Of a stretch of DNA of 64,000 bases, positions 1 through 14,654 are shown piece after piece. The position numbers were made by a program, and so were the translations under genes. The notes beneath the pieces are model-generated. The model was not told the origin of the DNA and ran no database searches. It saw only the letters and a program-made list of their open reading frames with translations. This DNA is from Meghimatium bilineatum. Lineage: Eukaryota > Mollusca > Gastropoda > Stylommatophora > Philomycidae. The DNA is taken from contig CM067302.1 of the NCBI GenBank assembly GCA_034231615.1, positions 7,441,501-7,505,500 of the forward strand. Direction: 5' to 3'. How positions within the stretch are numbered: the stretch's first letter is position 1; each line of letters starts with the position of its first letter.

Positions 1-700
1 GATGTATAATAGGCCAGAATAGACTCAATTGAAGTGTAGTAAGCTTCAGAACAATGAATTTGTGAGTAATATGCCAGAATACACCGAGTTCTAACGTAGT
101 ACGCTAGAATACACTAAATTCGTGTGTCCAGACTGCAATTTCTGGTGTAGTAAGCTGCAGTACACCCAATTTGTGATTAATATGCCATAGAACACTAAGT
201 TTTGACGTACTAAACAGCAAGAGACCTAATTTGTGTATAATTCGCCAGTGTTCTGAGTTATTAAGCTGCAAAACAACGAAGTCATGTGTAACAGGCCAGA
301 ATACACTCAATTCAAGTGTAGTAAGCTGCAGTACACCGAATTTGTGAGTAATATGCCACAAAACACTGAGTTCTAACGTAGTACGCTAGAAAACACCAAA
401 TTCGTGTGTCCAGACTGCAATTTCTGGTGTAGTAAGCTGCAGTACACCCAATTTGTGAGTAATATGCCACAAAACACTGAGTTTTGACGTACTAAACAGC
501 AAGAGACCTAATTTGTGTCTAATACGACAGTATTCTGACGTATTATGCTGCATTACAACGAAATGATGTATAATAGGCCAGAATAGACACAATTGAAGTG
601 TAGTAAGCTTCAGAACAATGAATTTGTGAGTAATATGCCAGAATACACCGAGTTCTAACGTAGTACGCTAGAATACACTAAATTCGTGTGTCCAGACTGC

Positions 701-773
701 GAGTAATATGCCAGAATACACCGAGTTCTAACGTAGTACGCTAGAATACACCAAATTCGTGTGTCCAGACTGC
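701..773. repeat. 73-bp internal duplication (355-bp unit)
   Basis: E is cut after ccagactgc and followed by gagtaatatgcc, a second run of C (less its first base), D and the first 14 bp of E. The flanking F has gcttcagtac, lineage alpha. Confidence 0.93.
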
Positions 774-3175
774 AATTTCTGGTGTAGTAAGCTTCAGTAC
801 ACCCAATTTGTGAGTAATATGCCATAGAACACTGAGTTTTGACGTACTAAACAGCAAGAGACCTAATTTGTGTCTAATACGACAGTATTCTGACGTATTA
901 TGCTGCATTACAACGAAATGATGTATAATAGGCCAGAATAGACTCACATCTAGTGTAGTTATCTTCAGAACAATGAATTTGTGAGTAATATGCCAGAATA
1001 CACCGAGTTCTAACGTAGTACGCTAGAATACACTAAATTCGTGTGTCCAGACTGCAATTTCTGGTGTAGTAAGCTGCAGTACACCCAATTTGTGATTAAT
1101 ATGCCATAGAACACTGAGTTTTGACGTACTAAACAGCAAGAGACCTAATTTGTGTCTAATACGACAGTATTCTGACGTATTATGCTGCATTACAACGAAA
1201 TGATGTATAATAGGCCAGAATAGACTCAATTAAAGTGTAGTAAGCTTCAGAACAATGAATTTGTGAGTAATATGCCAGAATACACCGAGTTCTAACGTAG
1301 TACGCTAGAATACACTAAATTCGTGTGTCCACACTGCAATTTCTGGTGTAGTAAGCTGCAGTACACCCAATTTGTGATTAATATGCCATAGAACACTAAG
1401 TTTTGACGTACTAAACAGCAAGAGACCTAATTTGTGTATAATTCGCCAGTGTTCTGTTATTAAGCTGCAAAACAACGAAGTCATGTGTAACAGGCCAGAA
1501 TACACTCAATTCAAGTGTAGTAAGCTGCAGTACACCGAATTTGTGAGTAATATGCCACAAAACACTGAGTTCTAACGTAGTACGCTAGAAAACACCAAAT
1601 TCGTGTGTCAAGACTGCAATTTCTCGTGTAGTAAGCTGCAGTACACCCAATTTGTGAGTAATATGCCACAAAACACTGAGTTTTGACGTACTAAACAGCA
1701 AGAGACCTAATTTGTGTCTAATACGACAGTATTCTGACGTATTATGCTGCATTACAACGAAATGATGTATAATAGGCCAGAATAGACACAATTGAAGTGT
1801 AGTAAGCTTCAGAACAATGAATTTGTGAGTAATATGCCAGAATACACCGAGTTCTAACGTAGTACGCTAGAATACACTAAATTCGTGTGTCCAGACTGCA
1901 ATTTCTGGTGTAGTAAGCTGCAGTACACCCAATTTGTGAGTAATATGCTATAGAACACTGAGTTTTGACGTACTAAACAGCAAGAGACCTAATTTGTGTC
2001 TAATACGACAGTATTCTGACGTTTTATGCTGCATTACAACGGAATGATGTATAATAGGCCAGAATACACTCAATTCAAGTGTAGTACGCTGCAGTACACC
2101 CAATTTGTGAGTAATATGCCAGAATACACCGAGTTCTAACGTAGTACGCTAGAATACACCAAATTCGTGTGTCCAGACTGCAATTTATGGTGTAGTAAGC
2201 TTCAGTACACCCAATTTGTGAGTAATATGCCATAGAACACTGAGTTTTGACGTACTAAACAGCAAGAGACCTAATTTGTGTCTAATACGACAGTATTCTG
2301 ACGTATTATGCTGCATTACAACGAAATGATGTATAATAGGCCAGAATAGACTCACATCTAGTGTAGTTATCTTCAGAACAATGAATTTGTGAGTAATATG
2401 CCAGAATACACCGAGTTCTAACGTAGTACGCTAGAATACACTAAATTCGTGTGTCCAGACTGCAATTTCTGGTGTAGTAAGCTGCAGTACACCCAATTTG
2501 TGATTAATATGCCATAGAACACTGAGTTTTGACGTACTAAACAGCAAGAGACCTAATTTGTGTCTAATACGACAGTATTCTGACGTATTATGCTGCATTA
2601 CAACGAAATGATGTATAATAGGCTAGAATAGACTCAATTGAAGTGTAGTAAGCTTCAGAACAATGAATTTGTGAGTAATATGCCAGAATACACCGAGTTC
2701 TAACGTAGTACGCTAGAATACAATAAATTCGTGTGTCCAGACTGCAATTTCTGGTGTAGTAAGCTGCAGTACACCCAATTTGTGAGTAATATGCCATAGA
2801 ACACTGAGTTTTGACGTACTAAACAGCAAGAGACCTAATTTGTGTCTAATACGACAGTATTCTGACGTATTATGCTGCATTACAACGAAATGATGTATAA
2901 TAGGCCAGAATAGACTCACATCTAGTGTAGTAAGCTTCAGAACAATGAATTTGTGAGTAATATGCCAGAATACACCGAGTTCTAACGTAGTACGCTAGAA
3001 TACACTAAATTCGTGTGTCCACACTGCAATTTCTGGTGTAGTAAGCTGCAGTACACCCAATTTGTGATTAATATGCCATAGAACACTAAGTTTTGACGTA
3101 CTAAACAGCAAGAGACCTAATTTGTGTATAATTCGCCAGTGTTCTGAGTTATTAAGCTGCAAAACAACGAAGTCA

Positions 3176-3346
3176 GGTGTAACAGGCCAGAATACACTCA
3201 ATTCAAGTGTAGTAAGCTGCAGTACACCCAATTTGTGAGTAATATGCCACAAAACACTGAGTTTTGACGTACTAAACAGCAAGAGACCTAATTTGTGTCT
3301 AATACGACAGTATTCTGACGTATTATGCTGCATTACAACGAAATGA
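3176..3346. repeat. 171-bp short unit, deletion type 1
   Basis: One 111-bp module is missing between normal units. The join keeps acacccaatttg before tgagtaatatgcc, so the breakpoint lies in the B/F homology, before the c/g difference. The first base of the unit is also changed (ggtgtaac instead of tgtgtaac). Confidence 0.9.
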
Positions 3347-4041
3347 TGTATAATAGGCCAGAATAGACTCAATTGAATTGTAGTAAGCTTCAGAACAATG
3401 AATTTGTGAGTAATATGCCAGAATACACCGAGTTCTAACGTAGTACGCTAGAATACACTAAATTCGTGTGTCCACACTGCAATTTCTGGTGTAGTAAGCT
3501 GCAGTACACCCAATTTGTGATTAATATGCCATAGAACACTAAGTTTTGACGTACTAAACAGCAAACCTAATTTGTGTATAATTCGCCAGTGTTCTGAGTT
3601 ATTAAGCTGCAAAACAACGAAGTCATGTGTAACAGGCCAGAATACACTCAATTCAAGTGTAGTAAGCTGCAGTACACCGAATTTGTGAGTAATATGCCAC
3701 AAAACACTGAGTTCTAACGTAGTACGGTAGAAAACACCAAATTCGTGTGTCCAGACTGCAATTTCTGGTGTAGTAAGCTGCAGTACACCCAATTTGTGAG
3801 TAATATGCCACAAAACACTGACTTTTGACGTACTAAACAGCAAGAGACCTAATTTGTGTCTAATACGACAGTATTCTGACGTATTATGCTGCATTACAAC
3901 GAAATGATGTATAGTAGGCCAGAATAGACACAATTGAAGTGTAGTAAGCTTCAGAACAATGAATTTGTGAGTAATATGCCAGAATACACCGAGTTCTAAC
4001 GTAGTACGCTAGAATACACTAAATTCGTGTGTCCAGACTGC

Positions 4042-4114
4042 GAGTAATATGCCAGAATACACCGAGTTCTAACGTAGTACGCTAGAATACACCAAATTCG
4101 TGTGTCCAGGCTGC
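4042..4114. repeat. 73-bp internal duplication
   Basis: Same ctgc/gagtaat join as at 701. The second copy ends ccaggctgc, lineage beta, and the unit has gttttatg in J. Confidence 0.93.
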
Positions 4115-4826
4115 AATTTCTGGTGTAGTAAGCTGCAGTACACCCAATTTGTGAGTAATATGCCATAGAACACTGAGTTTTGACGTACTAAACAGCAAGA
4201 GACCTAATTTGTGTCTAATACGACAGTATTCTGACGTTTTATGCTGCATTACAACGAAATGATGTATAATAGGCCAGAATACACTCAATTCAAGTGTAGT
4301 AAGCTGCAGTACACCCAATTTGTGAGTAATATGCCAGAATACACCGAGTTCTAACGTAGTACGCTAGAATACAATAAATTAGTGTGTCCAGACAGCAATT
4401 TCTGGTGTAGTAAGCTGCAGTACACCCAATTTGTGAGTAATATGCCATAGAACACTGAGTTTTGACGTACTAAACAGCAAGAGACTTAATTTGTGTCTAA
4501 TACGACAGTATTCTGACGTATTATGCTGCATTACAACGAAATGATGTATAATAGGCCAGAATAGACTCAATTGAAGTGTAGTAAGCTTCAGAACAATGAA
4601 TTTGTGAGTAATATGCCAGAATACACCGAGTTCTAACGTAGTACGCTAGAATACACTAAATTCGTGTGTCCACACTGCAATTTCTGGTGTAGTAAGCTGC
4701 AGTACACCCAATTTGTGATTAATATGCCATAGAACACTAAGTTTTGACGTACTAAACAGCAAGAGACCTAATTTGTGTATAATTCGCCAGTGTTCTGAGT
4801 TATTAAGCTGCAAAACAACGAAGTCA

Positions 4827-4997
4827 TGTGTAACAGGCCAGAATACACTCAATTCAAGTGTAGTAAGCTGCAGTACACCCAATTTGTGAGTAATATGCCA
4901 CAAAACACTGAGTTTTGACGTACTAAACAGCAAGAGACCTAATTTGTGTCTAATACGACAGTATTCTGACGTATTATGCTGCATTACAACGAAATGA
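4827..4997. repeat. 171-bp short unit, deletion type 1
   Basis: Same join as the unit at 3176 (acacccaatttg then gccacaaaac then gttttgac). The flanks through about 5,040 match those of the unit at 11,411 (offset 6,584 bp). Confidence 0.9.
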
Positions 4998-7099
4998 TGT
5001 ATAATAGGCCAGAATAGACTCAATTGAATTGTAGTAAGCTTCAGAACAATGAATTTGTGAGTAATATGCCAGAATACACCGAGTTCTAACGTAGTACGCT
5101 AGAATACACTAAATTCGTGTGTCCACACTGCAATTTCTGGTGTAGTAAGCTGCAGTACACCCAATTTGTGATTAATATGCCATAGAACACTAAGTTTTGA
5201 CGTACTAAACAGCAAGAGACCTAATTTGTGTATAATTCGCCAGTGTTCTGAGTTATTAAGCTGCAAAACAACGAAGTCATGTGTAACAGGCCAGAATACA
5301 CTCAATTCAAGTGTAGTAAGCTGCAGTACACCGAATTTGTGAGTAATATGCCAGAATACACCGAGTTCTAACGTAGTACGCTAGAATACAATAAATTCGT
5401 GTGTCCAGACTGCAGTTTCTGGTGTAGTAAGCTGCAGTACAACCAATTTGTGAGTAATATGCCATAGAACACTGAGTTTTGACGTACTAAACAGCAAGAG
5501 ACCTAATTTGTGTATAATTCGCGTGTTCTGAGTTATTAAGCTGCAAAACAACGAAGTCATGTGTAACAGGCCAGAATACACTCAATTCAAGTGTAGTAAG
5601 CTGCAGTACACCGAATTTGTGAGTAATATGCCAGAATACACCGAGTTCTAACGTAGTACGCTAGAATACAATAAATTCGTGTGTCCAGACTGCAGTTTCT
5701 GGTGTAGTAAGCTGCAGTACACCCAATTTGTGAGTAATATGCCATAGAACACTGAGTTTTGACGTACTAAACAGCAAGAGACCTAATTTGTGTCTAATAC
5801 GACAGTATTCTGACGTATTAAGCTGCATTACAACGAAATGATGTATAATAGGCCAGAATAGACTCAATTGAAGTGTAGTAAGCTTCAGAACAATGAATTT
5901 GTGAGTAATATGCCCAAAACACTGAGTTCTAACGTAGTACGCTAGAAAACACTAAATTCGTGTGTCCAGACTGCAATTTCTGGTGTAGTAAGCTGCAGTA
6001 CACCCAATTTGTGAGATATGCTATAGAACACTGAGTTTTGACGTACTAAACAGCAAGAGACCTAATTTGTGTCTAATACGACAGTATTCTGACGTTTTAT
6101 GCTGCATTACAACGGAATGATGTATAATAGGCCAGAATACACTCAATTCAAGTGTAGTACGCTGCAGTACACCCAATTTGTGAGTAATATGCCAGAATAC
6201 ACCGAGTTCTAACGTAGTACGCTAGAATACACCAAATTCGTGTGTCCAGACTGCAATTTCTGGTGTAGTAAGCTTCAGTACACCCAATTTGTGAGTAATA
6301 TGCCATAGAACACTGAGTTTTGACGTACTAAACAGCAAGAGACCTAATTTGTGTCTAATACGACAGTATTCTGACGTATTATGCTGCATTACAACGAAAT
6401 GATGTATAATAGGCCAGAATAGACTCACATCTAGTGTAGTTATCTTCAGAACAATGAATTTGTGAGTAATATGCCAGAATACACCGAGTTCTAACGTAGT
6501 ACGCTAGAATACACTAAATTCGTGTGTCCAGACTGCAATTTCTGGTGTAGTAAGCTGCAGTACACCCAATTTGTGATTAATATGCCATAGAACACTGAGT
6601 TTTGACGTACTAAACAGCAAGAGACCTAATTTGTGTCTAATACGACAGTATTCTGACGTATTATGCTGCATTACAACGAAATGTGTATAATAGGCTAGAA
6701 TAGACTCAATTGAAGTGTAGTAAGCTTCAGAACAATGAATTTGTGAGTAATATGCCAGAATACACCGAGTTCTAACGTAGTACGCTAGAATACAATAAAT
6801 TCGTGTGTCCAGACTGCAATTTCTGGTGTAGTAAGCTGCAGTACACCCAATTTGTGAGTAATATGCCATAGAACACTGAGTTTTGACGTACTAAACAGCA
6901 AGAGACCTAATTTGTGTCTAATACGACAGTATTCTGACGTATTATGCTGCATTACAACGAAATGATGTATAATAGGCCAGAATAGACTCAATTGAAGTGT
7001 AGTAAGCTTCAGAACAATGAATTTGTGAGTAATATGCCAGAATACACCGAGTTCTAACGTAGTACGCTAGAATACACTAAATTCGTGTGTCCAGACTGC

Positions 7100-7172
7100 G
7101 AGTAATATGCCAGAATACACCGAGTTCTAACGTAGTACGCTAGAATACAATAAATTCGTGTGTCCAGACTGC
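7100..7172. repeat. 73-bp internal duplication
   Basis: Same join. The second D uniquely reads caataaattcg rather than caccaaattcg, so it is a recombinant or a separate lineage. Confidence 0.93.
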
Positions 7173-7701
7173 AATTTCTGGTGTAGTAAGCTGCAGTACA
7201 CCCAATTTGTGAGTAATATGCCATAGAACACTGAGTTTTGACGTACTAAACAGCAAGAGACCTAATTTGTGTCTAATACGACAGTATTCTGACGTATTAT
7301 GCTGCATTACAACGAAATGATGTATAATAGGCCAGAATAGACTCAATTGAAGTGTAGTAAGCTTCAGAACAATGAATTTGTGAGTAATATGCCAGAATAC
7401 ACCGAGTTCTAACGTAGTACGCTAGAATACACTAAATTCGTGTGTCCACACTGCAATTTCTGGTGTAGTAAGCTGCAGTACACCCAATTTGTGATTAATA
7501 TGCCATAGAACACTAAGTTTTGACGTACTAAACAGCAAGAGACCTAATTTGTGTATAATTCGCCAGTGTTCTGAGTTATTAAGCTGCAAAACAACGAAGT
7601 CATGTGTAACAGGCCAGAATACACTCAATTCAAGTGTAGTAAGCTGCAGTACACCGAATTTGTGAGTAATATGCCACAAAACACTGAGTTCTAACGTAAC
7701 G

Positions 7702-10395
7702 GTAGAAAACACCAAATTCGTGTGTCCAGACTGCAATTTCTGGTGTAGTAAGCTGCAGTACACCCAATTTGTGAGTAATATGCCACAAAACACTGACTTT
7801 TGACGTACTAAACAGCAAGAGACCTAATTTGTGTCTAATACGACAGTATTCTGACGTATTATGCTGCATTACAACGAAATGATGTATAGTAGGCCAGAAT
7901 AGACACAATTGAAGTGTAGTAAGCTTCAGAACAATGAATTTGTGAGTAATATGCCAGAATACACCGAGTTCTAACGTAATACGCTAGAATACACTAAATT
8001 CGTGTGTCCAGACTGCGAGTAATATGCCAGAATACACCGAGTTCTAACGTAGTACGCTAGAATACACCAAATTCGTGTGTCCAGACTGCAATTTCTGGTG
8101 TAGTAAGCTTCAGTACACCCAATTTGTGAGTAATATGCCATAGAACACTGAGTTTTGACGTACTAAACCGCAAGAGACCTAATTTGTGTCTAATACGACA
8201 GTATTCTGACGTATTATGCTGCATTACAACGAAATGATGTATAATAGGCCAGAATAGACTCACATCTAGTGTAGTTATCTTCAGAACAATGAATTTGTGA
8301 GTAATATGCCAGAATACACCGAGTTCTAACGTAGTACGCTAGAATACACTAAATTCGTGTGTCCAGACTGCAATTTCTGGTGTAGTAAGCTGCAGTACAC
8401 CCAATTTGTGATTAATATGCCATAGAACACTGAGTTTTGACGTACTAAACAGCAAGAGACCTAATTTGTGTCTAATACGACAGTATTCTGACGTATTATG
8501 CTGCATTACAACGAAATGATGTATAATAGGCCAGAATAGACTCAATTGAAGTGTAGTAAGCTTCAGAACAATGAATTTGTGAGTAATATGCCAGAATACA
8601 CCGAGTTCTAACGTAGTACGCTAGAATACACTAAATTCATGTGTCCACACTGCAATTTCTGGTGTAGTAAGCTGCAGTACACCCAATTTGTGATTAATAT
8701 GCCATAGAACACTAAGTTTTGACGTACTAAACAGCAAGAGACCTAATTTGTGTATAATTCGCGTGTTCTGAGTTATTAAGCTGCAAAACAACGAAGTCAT
8801 GTGTAACAGGCCAGAATACACTCAATTCAAGTGTAGTAAGCTGCAGTACACCGAATTTGTGAGTAATATGCCAGAATACACCGAGTTCTAACGTAGTACG
8901 CTAGAATACAATAAATTCGTGTGTCCAGACTGCAGTTCCTGGTGTAGTAAGCTGCAGTACACCCAATTTGTGAGTAATATGCCATAGAACACTGAGTTTT
9001 GACGTACTAAACAGCAAGAGACCTAATTTGTGTCTAATACGACAGTATTCTGACGTATTATGCTGCATTACAACGAAATGATGTATAATAGGCCAGAATA
9101 GACTCAATTGAAGTGTAGTAAGCTTCAGAACAATGAATTTGTGAGTAATATGCCAGAATACACCGAGTTCTAACGTAGTACGCTAGAATACACTAAATTC
9201 GTGTGTCCACACTGCAATTTCTGGTGTAGTAAGCTGCAGTACACCCAATTTGTGATTAATATGCCATAGAACACTAAGTTTTGACGTACTAAACAGCAAG
9301 AGACCTAATTTGTGTATAATTCGCCAGTGTTCTGAGTTATTAAGCTGCAAAACAACGAAGTCATGTGTAACAGGCCAGAATACACTCAATTCAAGTGTAG
9401 TAAGCTGCAGTACACCGAATTTGTGAGTAATATGCCACAAAACACTGAGTTCTAACGTAGTACGCTAGAAAACACTAAATTCGTGTGTCCAGACTGCAAT
9501 TTCTGGTGTAGTAAGCTGCAGTACACCCAATTTGTGAGTAATATGCTATAGAACACTGAGTTTTGACGTACTAAACAGCAAGAGACCTAATTTGTGTCTA
9601 ATACGACAGTATTCTGACGTTTTATGCTGCATTACAACGGAATGATGTATAATAGGCCAGAATACACTCAATTCAAGTGTAGTACGCTGCAGTACACCCA
9701 ATTTGTGAGTAATATGCCAGAATACACCGAGTTCTAACGTAGTACGCTAGAATACACCAAATTCGTGTGTCCAGACTGCAATTTCTGGTGTAGTAAGCTT
9801 CAGTACACCCAATTTGTGAGTAATATGCCATAGAACACTGAGTTTTGACGTACTAAACAGCAAGAGACCTAATTTGTGTCTAATACGACAGTATTCTGAC
9901 GTATTATGCTGCATTACAACGAAATGATGTATAATAGGCCAGAATAGACTCACATCTAGTGTAGTTATCTTCAGAACAATGAATTTGTGAGTAATATGCC
10001 AGAATACACCGAGTTCTAACGTAGTACGCTAGAATACACTAAATTCGTGTGTCCAGACTGCAATTTCTGGTGTAGTAAGCTGCAGTACACCCAATTTGTG
10101 ATTAATATGCCATAGAACACTGAGTTTTGACGTACTAAACAGCAAGAGACCTAATTTGTGTCTAATACGACAGTATTCTGACGTATTATGCTGCATTACA
10201 ACGAAATGATGTATAATAGGCTAGAATAGACTCAATTGAAGTGTAGTAAGCTTCAGAACAATGAATTTGTGAGTAATATGCCAGAATACACCGAGTTCTA
10301 ACGTAGTACGCTAGAATACAATAAATTCGTGTGTCCAGACTGCAATTTCTGGTGTAGTAAGCTGCAGTACACCCAATTTGTGAGTAATATGCCAT
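7702..10395. repeat. 2.7-kb block duplicated at 11,961-14,654 (offset 4,259)
   Basis: Every D anchor from 7,702 to 10,311 has a partner exactly 4,259 bp downstream. Shared marks include gtacggtag or its shortened form, gactttt, gtaatacgctag, aaaccgcaag, the 2-bp loss in ttcgcgtg and gcagttcctgg. Confidence 0.88.
8017..8089. repeat. 73-bp internal duplication
   Basis: Same join, lineage alpha (gcttcagtac in F; H has aaaccgcaag). Matches the copy at 12,276 (offset 4,259). Confidence 0.93.
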
Positions 10396-10625
10396 AGAAC
10401 ACTGAGTTTTGACGTACTAAACAGCAAGAGACCTAATTTGTGTCTAATACGACAGTATTCTGACGTATTATGCTGCATTACAACGAAATGATGTATAATA
10501 GGCCAGAATAGACTCAATTGAAGTGTAGTAAGCTTCAGAACAATGAATTTGTGAGTAATATGCCAGAATACACCGAGTTCTAACGTAGTACGCTAGAATA
10601 CACTAAATTCGTGTGTCCAGACTGC

Positions 10626-10698
10626 GAGTAATATGCCAGAATACACCGAGTTCTAACGTAGTACGCTAGAATACACCAAATTCGTGTGTCCAGGCTGC
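10626..10698. repeat. 73-bp internal duplication
   Basis: Same join, lineage beta (ccaggctgc). Matches the copy at 4,042 (offset 6,584). Confidence 0.93.
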
Positions 10699-11410
10699 AA
10701 TTTCTGGTGTAGTAAGCTGCAGTACACCCAATTTGTGAGTAATATGCCATAGAACACTGAGTTTTGACGTACTAAACAGCAAGAGACCTAATTTGTGTCT
10801 AATACGACAGTATTCTGACGTTTTATGCTGCATTACAACGAAATGATGTATAATAGGCCAGAATACACTCAATTCAAGTGTAGTAAGCTGCAGTACACCC
10901 AATTTGTGAGTAATATGCCAGAATACACCGAGTTCTAACGTAGTACGCTAGAATACAATAAATTCGTGTGTCCAGACTGCAATTTCTGGTGTAGTAAGCT
11001 GCAGTACACCCAATTTGTGAGTAATATGCCATAGAACACTGAGTTTTGACGTACTAAACAGCAAGAGACCTAATTTGTGTCTAATACGACAGTATTCTGA
11101 CGTATTATGCTGCATTACAACGAAATGATGTATAATAGGCCAGAATAGACTCAATTGAAGTGTAGTAAGCTTCAGAACAATGAATTTGTGAGTAATATGC
11201 CAGAATACACCGAGTTCTAACGTAGTACGCTAGAATACACTAAATTCGTGTGTCCACACTGCAATTTCTGGTGTAGTAAGCTGCAGTACACCCAATTTGT
11301 GATTAATATGCCATAGAACACTAAGTTTTGACGTACTAAACAGCAAGAGACCTAATTTGTGTATAATTCGCCAGTGTTCTGAGTTATTAAGCTGCAAAAC
11401 AACGAAGTCA

Positions 11411-11581
11411 TGTGTAACAGGCCAGAATACACTCAATTCAAGTGTAGTAAGCTGCAGTACACCCAATTTGTGAGTAATATGCCACAAAACACTGAGTTTT
11501 GACGTACTAAACAGCAAGAGACCTAATTTGTGTCTAATACGACAGTATTCTGACGTATTATGCTGCATTACAACGAAATGA
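11411..11581. repeat. 171-bp short unit, deletion type 1
   Basis: Same join as at 3176 and 4827. The following unit also lost 4 bp in C (gttcttagtacg near 11,670). Confidence 0.9.
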
Positions 11582-11960
11582 TGTATAATAGGCCAGAATA
11601 GACTCAATTGAATTGTAGTAAGCTTCAGAACAATGAATTTGTGAGTAATATGCCAGAATACACCGAGTTCTTAGTACGCTAGAATACACTAAATTCGTGT
11701 GTCCACACTGCAATTTCTGGTGTAGTAAGCTGCAGTACACCCAATTTGTGATTAATATGCCATAGAACACTAAGTTTTGACGTACTAAACAGCAAGAGAC
11801 CTAATTTGTGTATAATTCGCAAGTGTTCTGAGTTATTAAGCTGCAAAACAACGAAGTCATGTGTAACAGGCCAGAATACACTCAATTCAAGTGTAGTAAG
11901 CTGCAGTACACCGAATTTGTGAGTAATATGCCACAAAACACTGAGTTCTAACGTAGTACG

Positions 11961-14654
11961 GTAGAAAACACCAAATTCGTGTGTCCAGACTGCAATTTCT
12001 GGTGTAGTAAGCTGCAGTACACCCAATTTGTGAGTAATATGCCACAAAACACTGACTTTTGACGTACTAAACAGCAAGAGACCTAATTTGTGTCTAATAC
12101 GACAGTATTCTGACGTATTATGCTGCATTACAACGAAATGATGTATAGTAGGCCAGAATAGACACAATTGAAGTGTAGTAAGCTTCAGAACAATGAATTT
12201 GTGAGTAATATGCCAGAATACACCGAGTTCTAACGTAATACGCTAGAATACACTAAATTCGTGTGTCCAGACTGCGAGTAATATGCCAGAATACACCGAG
12301 TTCTAACGTAGTACGCTAGAATACACCAAATTCGTGTGTCCAGACTGCAATTTCTGGTGTAGTAAGCTTCAGTACACCCAATTTGTGAGTAATATGCCAT
12401 AGAACACTGAGTTTTGACGTACTAAACCGCAAGAGACCTAATTTGTGTCTAATACGACAGTATTCTAACGTATTATGCTGCATTACAACGAAATGATGTA
12501 TAATAGGCCAGAATAGACTCACATCTAGTGTAGTTATCTTCAGAACAATGAATTTGTGAGTAATATGCCAGAATACACCGAGTTCTAACGTAGTACGCTA
12601 GAATACACTAAATTCGTGTGTCCAGACTGCAATTTCTGGTGTAGTAAGCTGCAGTACACCCAATTTGTGATTAATATGCCATAGAACACTGAGTTTTGAC
12701 GTACTAAACAGCAAGAGACCTAATTTGTGTCTAATACGACAGTATTCTGACGTATTATGCTGCATTACAACGAAATGATGTATAATAGGCCAGAATAGAC
12801 TCAATTGAAGTGTAGTAAGCTTCAGAACAATGAATTTGTGAGTAATATGCCAGAATACACCGAGTTCTAACGTAGTACGCTAGAATACACTAAATTCGTG
12901 TGTCCACACTGCAATTTCTGGTGTAGTAAGCTGCAGTACACCCAATTTGTGATTAATATGCCATAGAACACTAAGTTTTGACGTACTAAACAGCAAGAGA
13001 CCTAATTTGTGTATAATTCGCGTGTTCTGAGTTATTAAGCTGCAAAACAACGAAGTCATGTGTAACAGGCCAGAATACACTCAATTCAAGTGTAGTAAGC
13101 TGCAGTACACCGAATTTGTGAGTAATATGCCAGAATACACCGAGTTCTAACGTAGTACGCTAGAATACAATAAATTCGTGTGTCCAGACTGCAGTTCCTG
13201 GTGTAGTAAGCTGCAGTACACCCAATTTGTGAGTAATATGCCATAGAACACTGAGTTTTGACGTACTAAACAGCAAGAGACCGAATTTGTGTCTAATACG
13301 ACAGTATTCTGACGTATTATGCTGCATTACAACGAAATGATGTATAATAGGCCAGAATAGACTCAATTGAAGTGTAGTAAGCTTCAGAACAATGAATTTG
13401 TGAGTAATATGCCAGAATACACCGAGTTCTAACGTAGTACGCTAGAATACACTAAATTCGTGTGTCCAGACTGCAATTTCTGGTGTAGTAAGCTGCAGTA
13501 CACCCAATTTGTGAGTAATATGCCATAGAACACTGAGTTTTGACGTACTAAACAGCAAGAGACCTAATTTGTGTCTAATACGACAGTATTCTGACGTATT
13601 ATGCTGCATTACAACGAAATGATGTATAATAGGCCAGAATAGACTCAATTGAAGTGTAGTAAGCTTCAGAACAATGAATTTGTGAGTAATATGCCAGAAT
13701 ACACCGAGTTCTAACGTAGTACGCTAGAATACACTAAATTCGTGTGTCCACACTGCAATTTTTGGTGTAGTTAGCTGCAGTACACCCAATTTGTGAGTAA
13801 TATGCCATAGAACACTAAGTTTTGACGTACTAAACAGCAAGAGACCTAATTTGTGTCTAATACGACAGTATTCTGACGTTTTATGCTGCATTACAACGGA
13901 ATGATGTATAATAGGCCAGAATACACTCAATTCAAGTGTAGTACGCTGCAGTACACCCAATTTGTGAGTAATATGCCAGAATACACCGAGTTCTAACGTA
14001 GTACGCTAGAATACACCAAATTCGTGTGTCCAGACTGCAATTTCTGGTGTAGTAAGCTTCAGTACACCCAATTTGTGAGTAATATGCCATAGAACACTGA
14101 GTTTTGACGTACTAAACAGCAAGAGACCTAATTTGTGTCTAATACGACAGTATTCTGACGTATTATGCTGCATTACAACGAAATGATGTATAATAGGCCA
14201 GAATAGACTCACATCTAGTGTAGTTATCTTCAGAACAATGAATTTGTGAGTAATATGCCAGAATACACCGAGTTCTAACGTAGTACGCTAGAATACACTA
14301 AATTCGTGTGTCCAGACTGCAATTTCTGGTGTAGTAAGCTGCAGTACACCCAATTTGTGATTAATATGCCATAGAACACTGAGTTTTGACGTACTAAACA
14401 GCAAGAGACCTAATTTGTGTCTAATACGACAGTATTCTGACGTATTATGCTGCATTACAACGAAATGATGTATAATAGGCTAGAATAGACTCAATTGAAG
14501 TGTAGTAAGCTTCAGAACAATGAATTTGTGAGTAATATGCCAGAATACACCGAGTTCTAACGTAGTACGCTAGAATACAATAAATTCGTGTGTCCAGACT
14601 GCAATTTCTGGTGTAGTAAGCTGCAGTACACCCAATTTGTGAGTAATATGCCAT
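11961..14654. repeat. Partner block of 7,702-10,395
   Basis: Same ordered marks as 7,702-10,395. Private differences: agtattctaacg near 12,465, agaccgaattt near 13,281 and tttttggtgtagttag near 13,760. Confidence 0.88.
12276..12348. repeat. 73-bp internal duplication
   Basis: Same join, lineage alpha, with aaaccgcaag downstream as at 8,017 and 18,060. Confidence 0.93.

Larger units (their letters stand above)
4009..5040. repeat. Block duplicated at 10,593-11,624 (offset 6,584)
   Basis: Order of unit variants matches: 73-bp duplication of lineage beta, caataaatt/aataaatta D unit, Q unit, type-1 171-bp unit, then a B with gaattgtag. This copy has private changes (agtgtgtccagacagc near 4,381 and agacttaat near 4,485). 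Confidence 0.82.
10593..11624. repeat. Partner block of 4,009-5,040
   Basis: Same unit order as 4,009-5,040. It lacks that copy's private changes and ends just before the 4-bp deletion at 11,671. Confidence 0.82.

Noticed and set aside
701-773. 73-bp segments and repeats as a CRISPR array with spacers
   Set aside because: There are no unique spacers. Both the repeats and the intervening sequence are members of the same satellite family, with no flanking cas genes.
3176-3346. 171-bp units as primate-type alpha satellite
   Set aside because: The length matches by coincidence. The sequence is a 60 + 111-bp remnant of the local 282-bp unit, and I see no CENP-B-box-like motif (no TTCG followed at the right spacing by CGGG).
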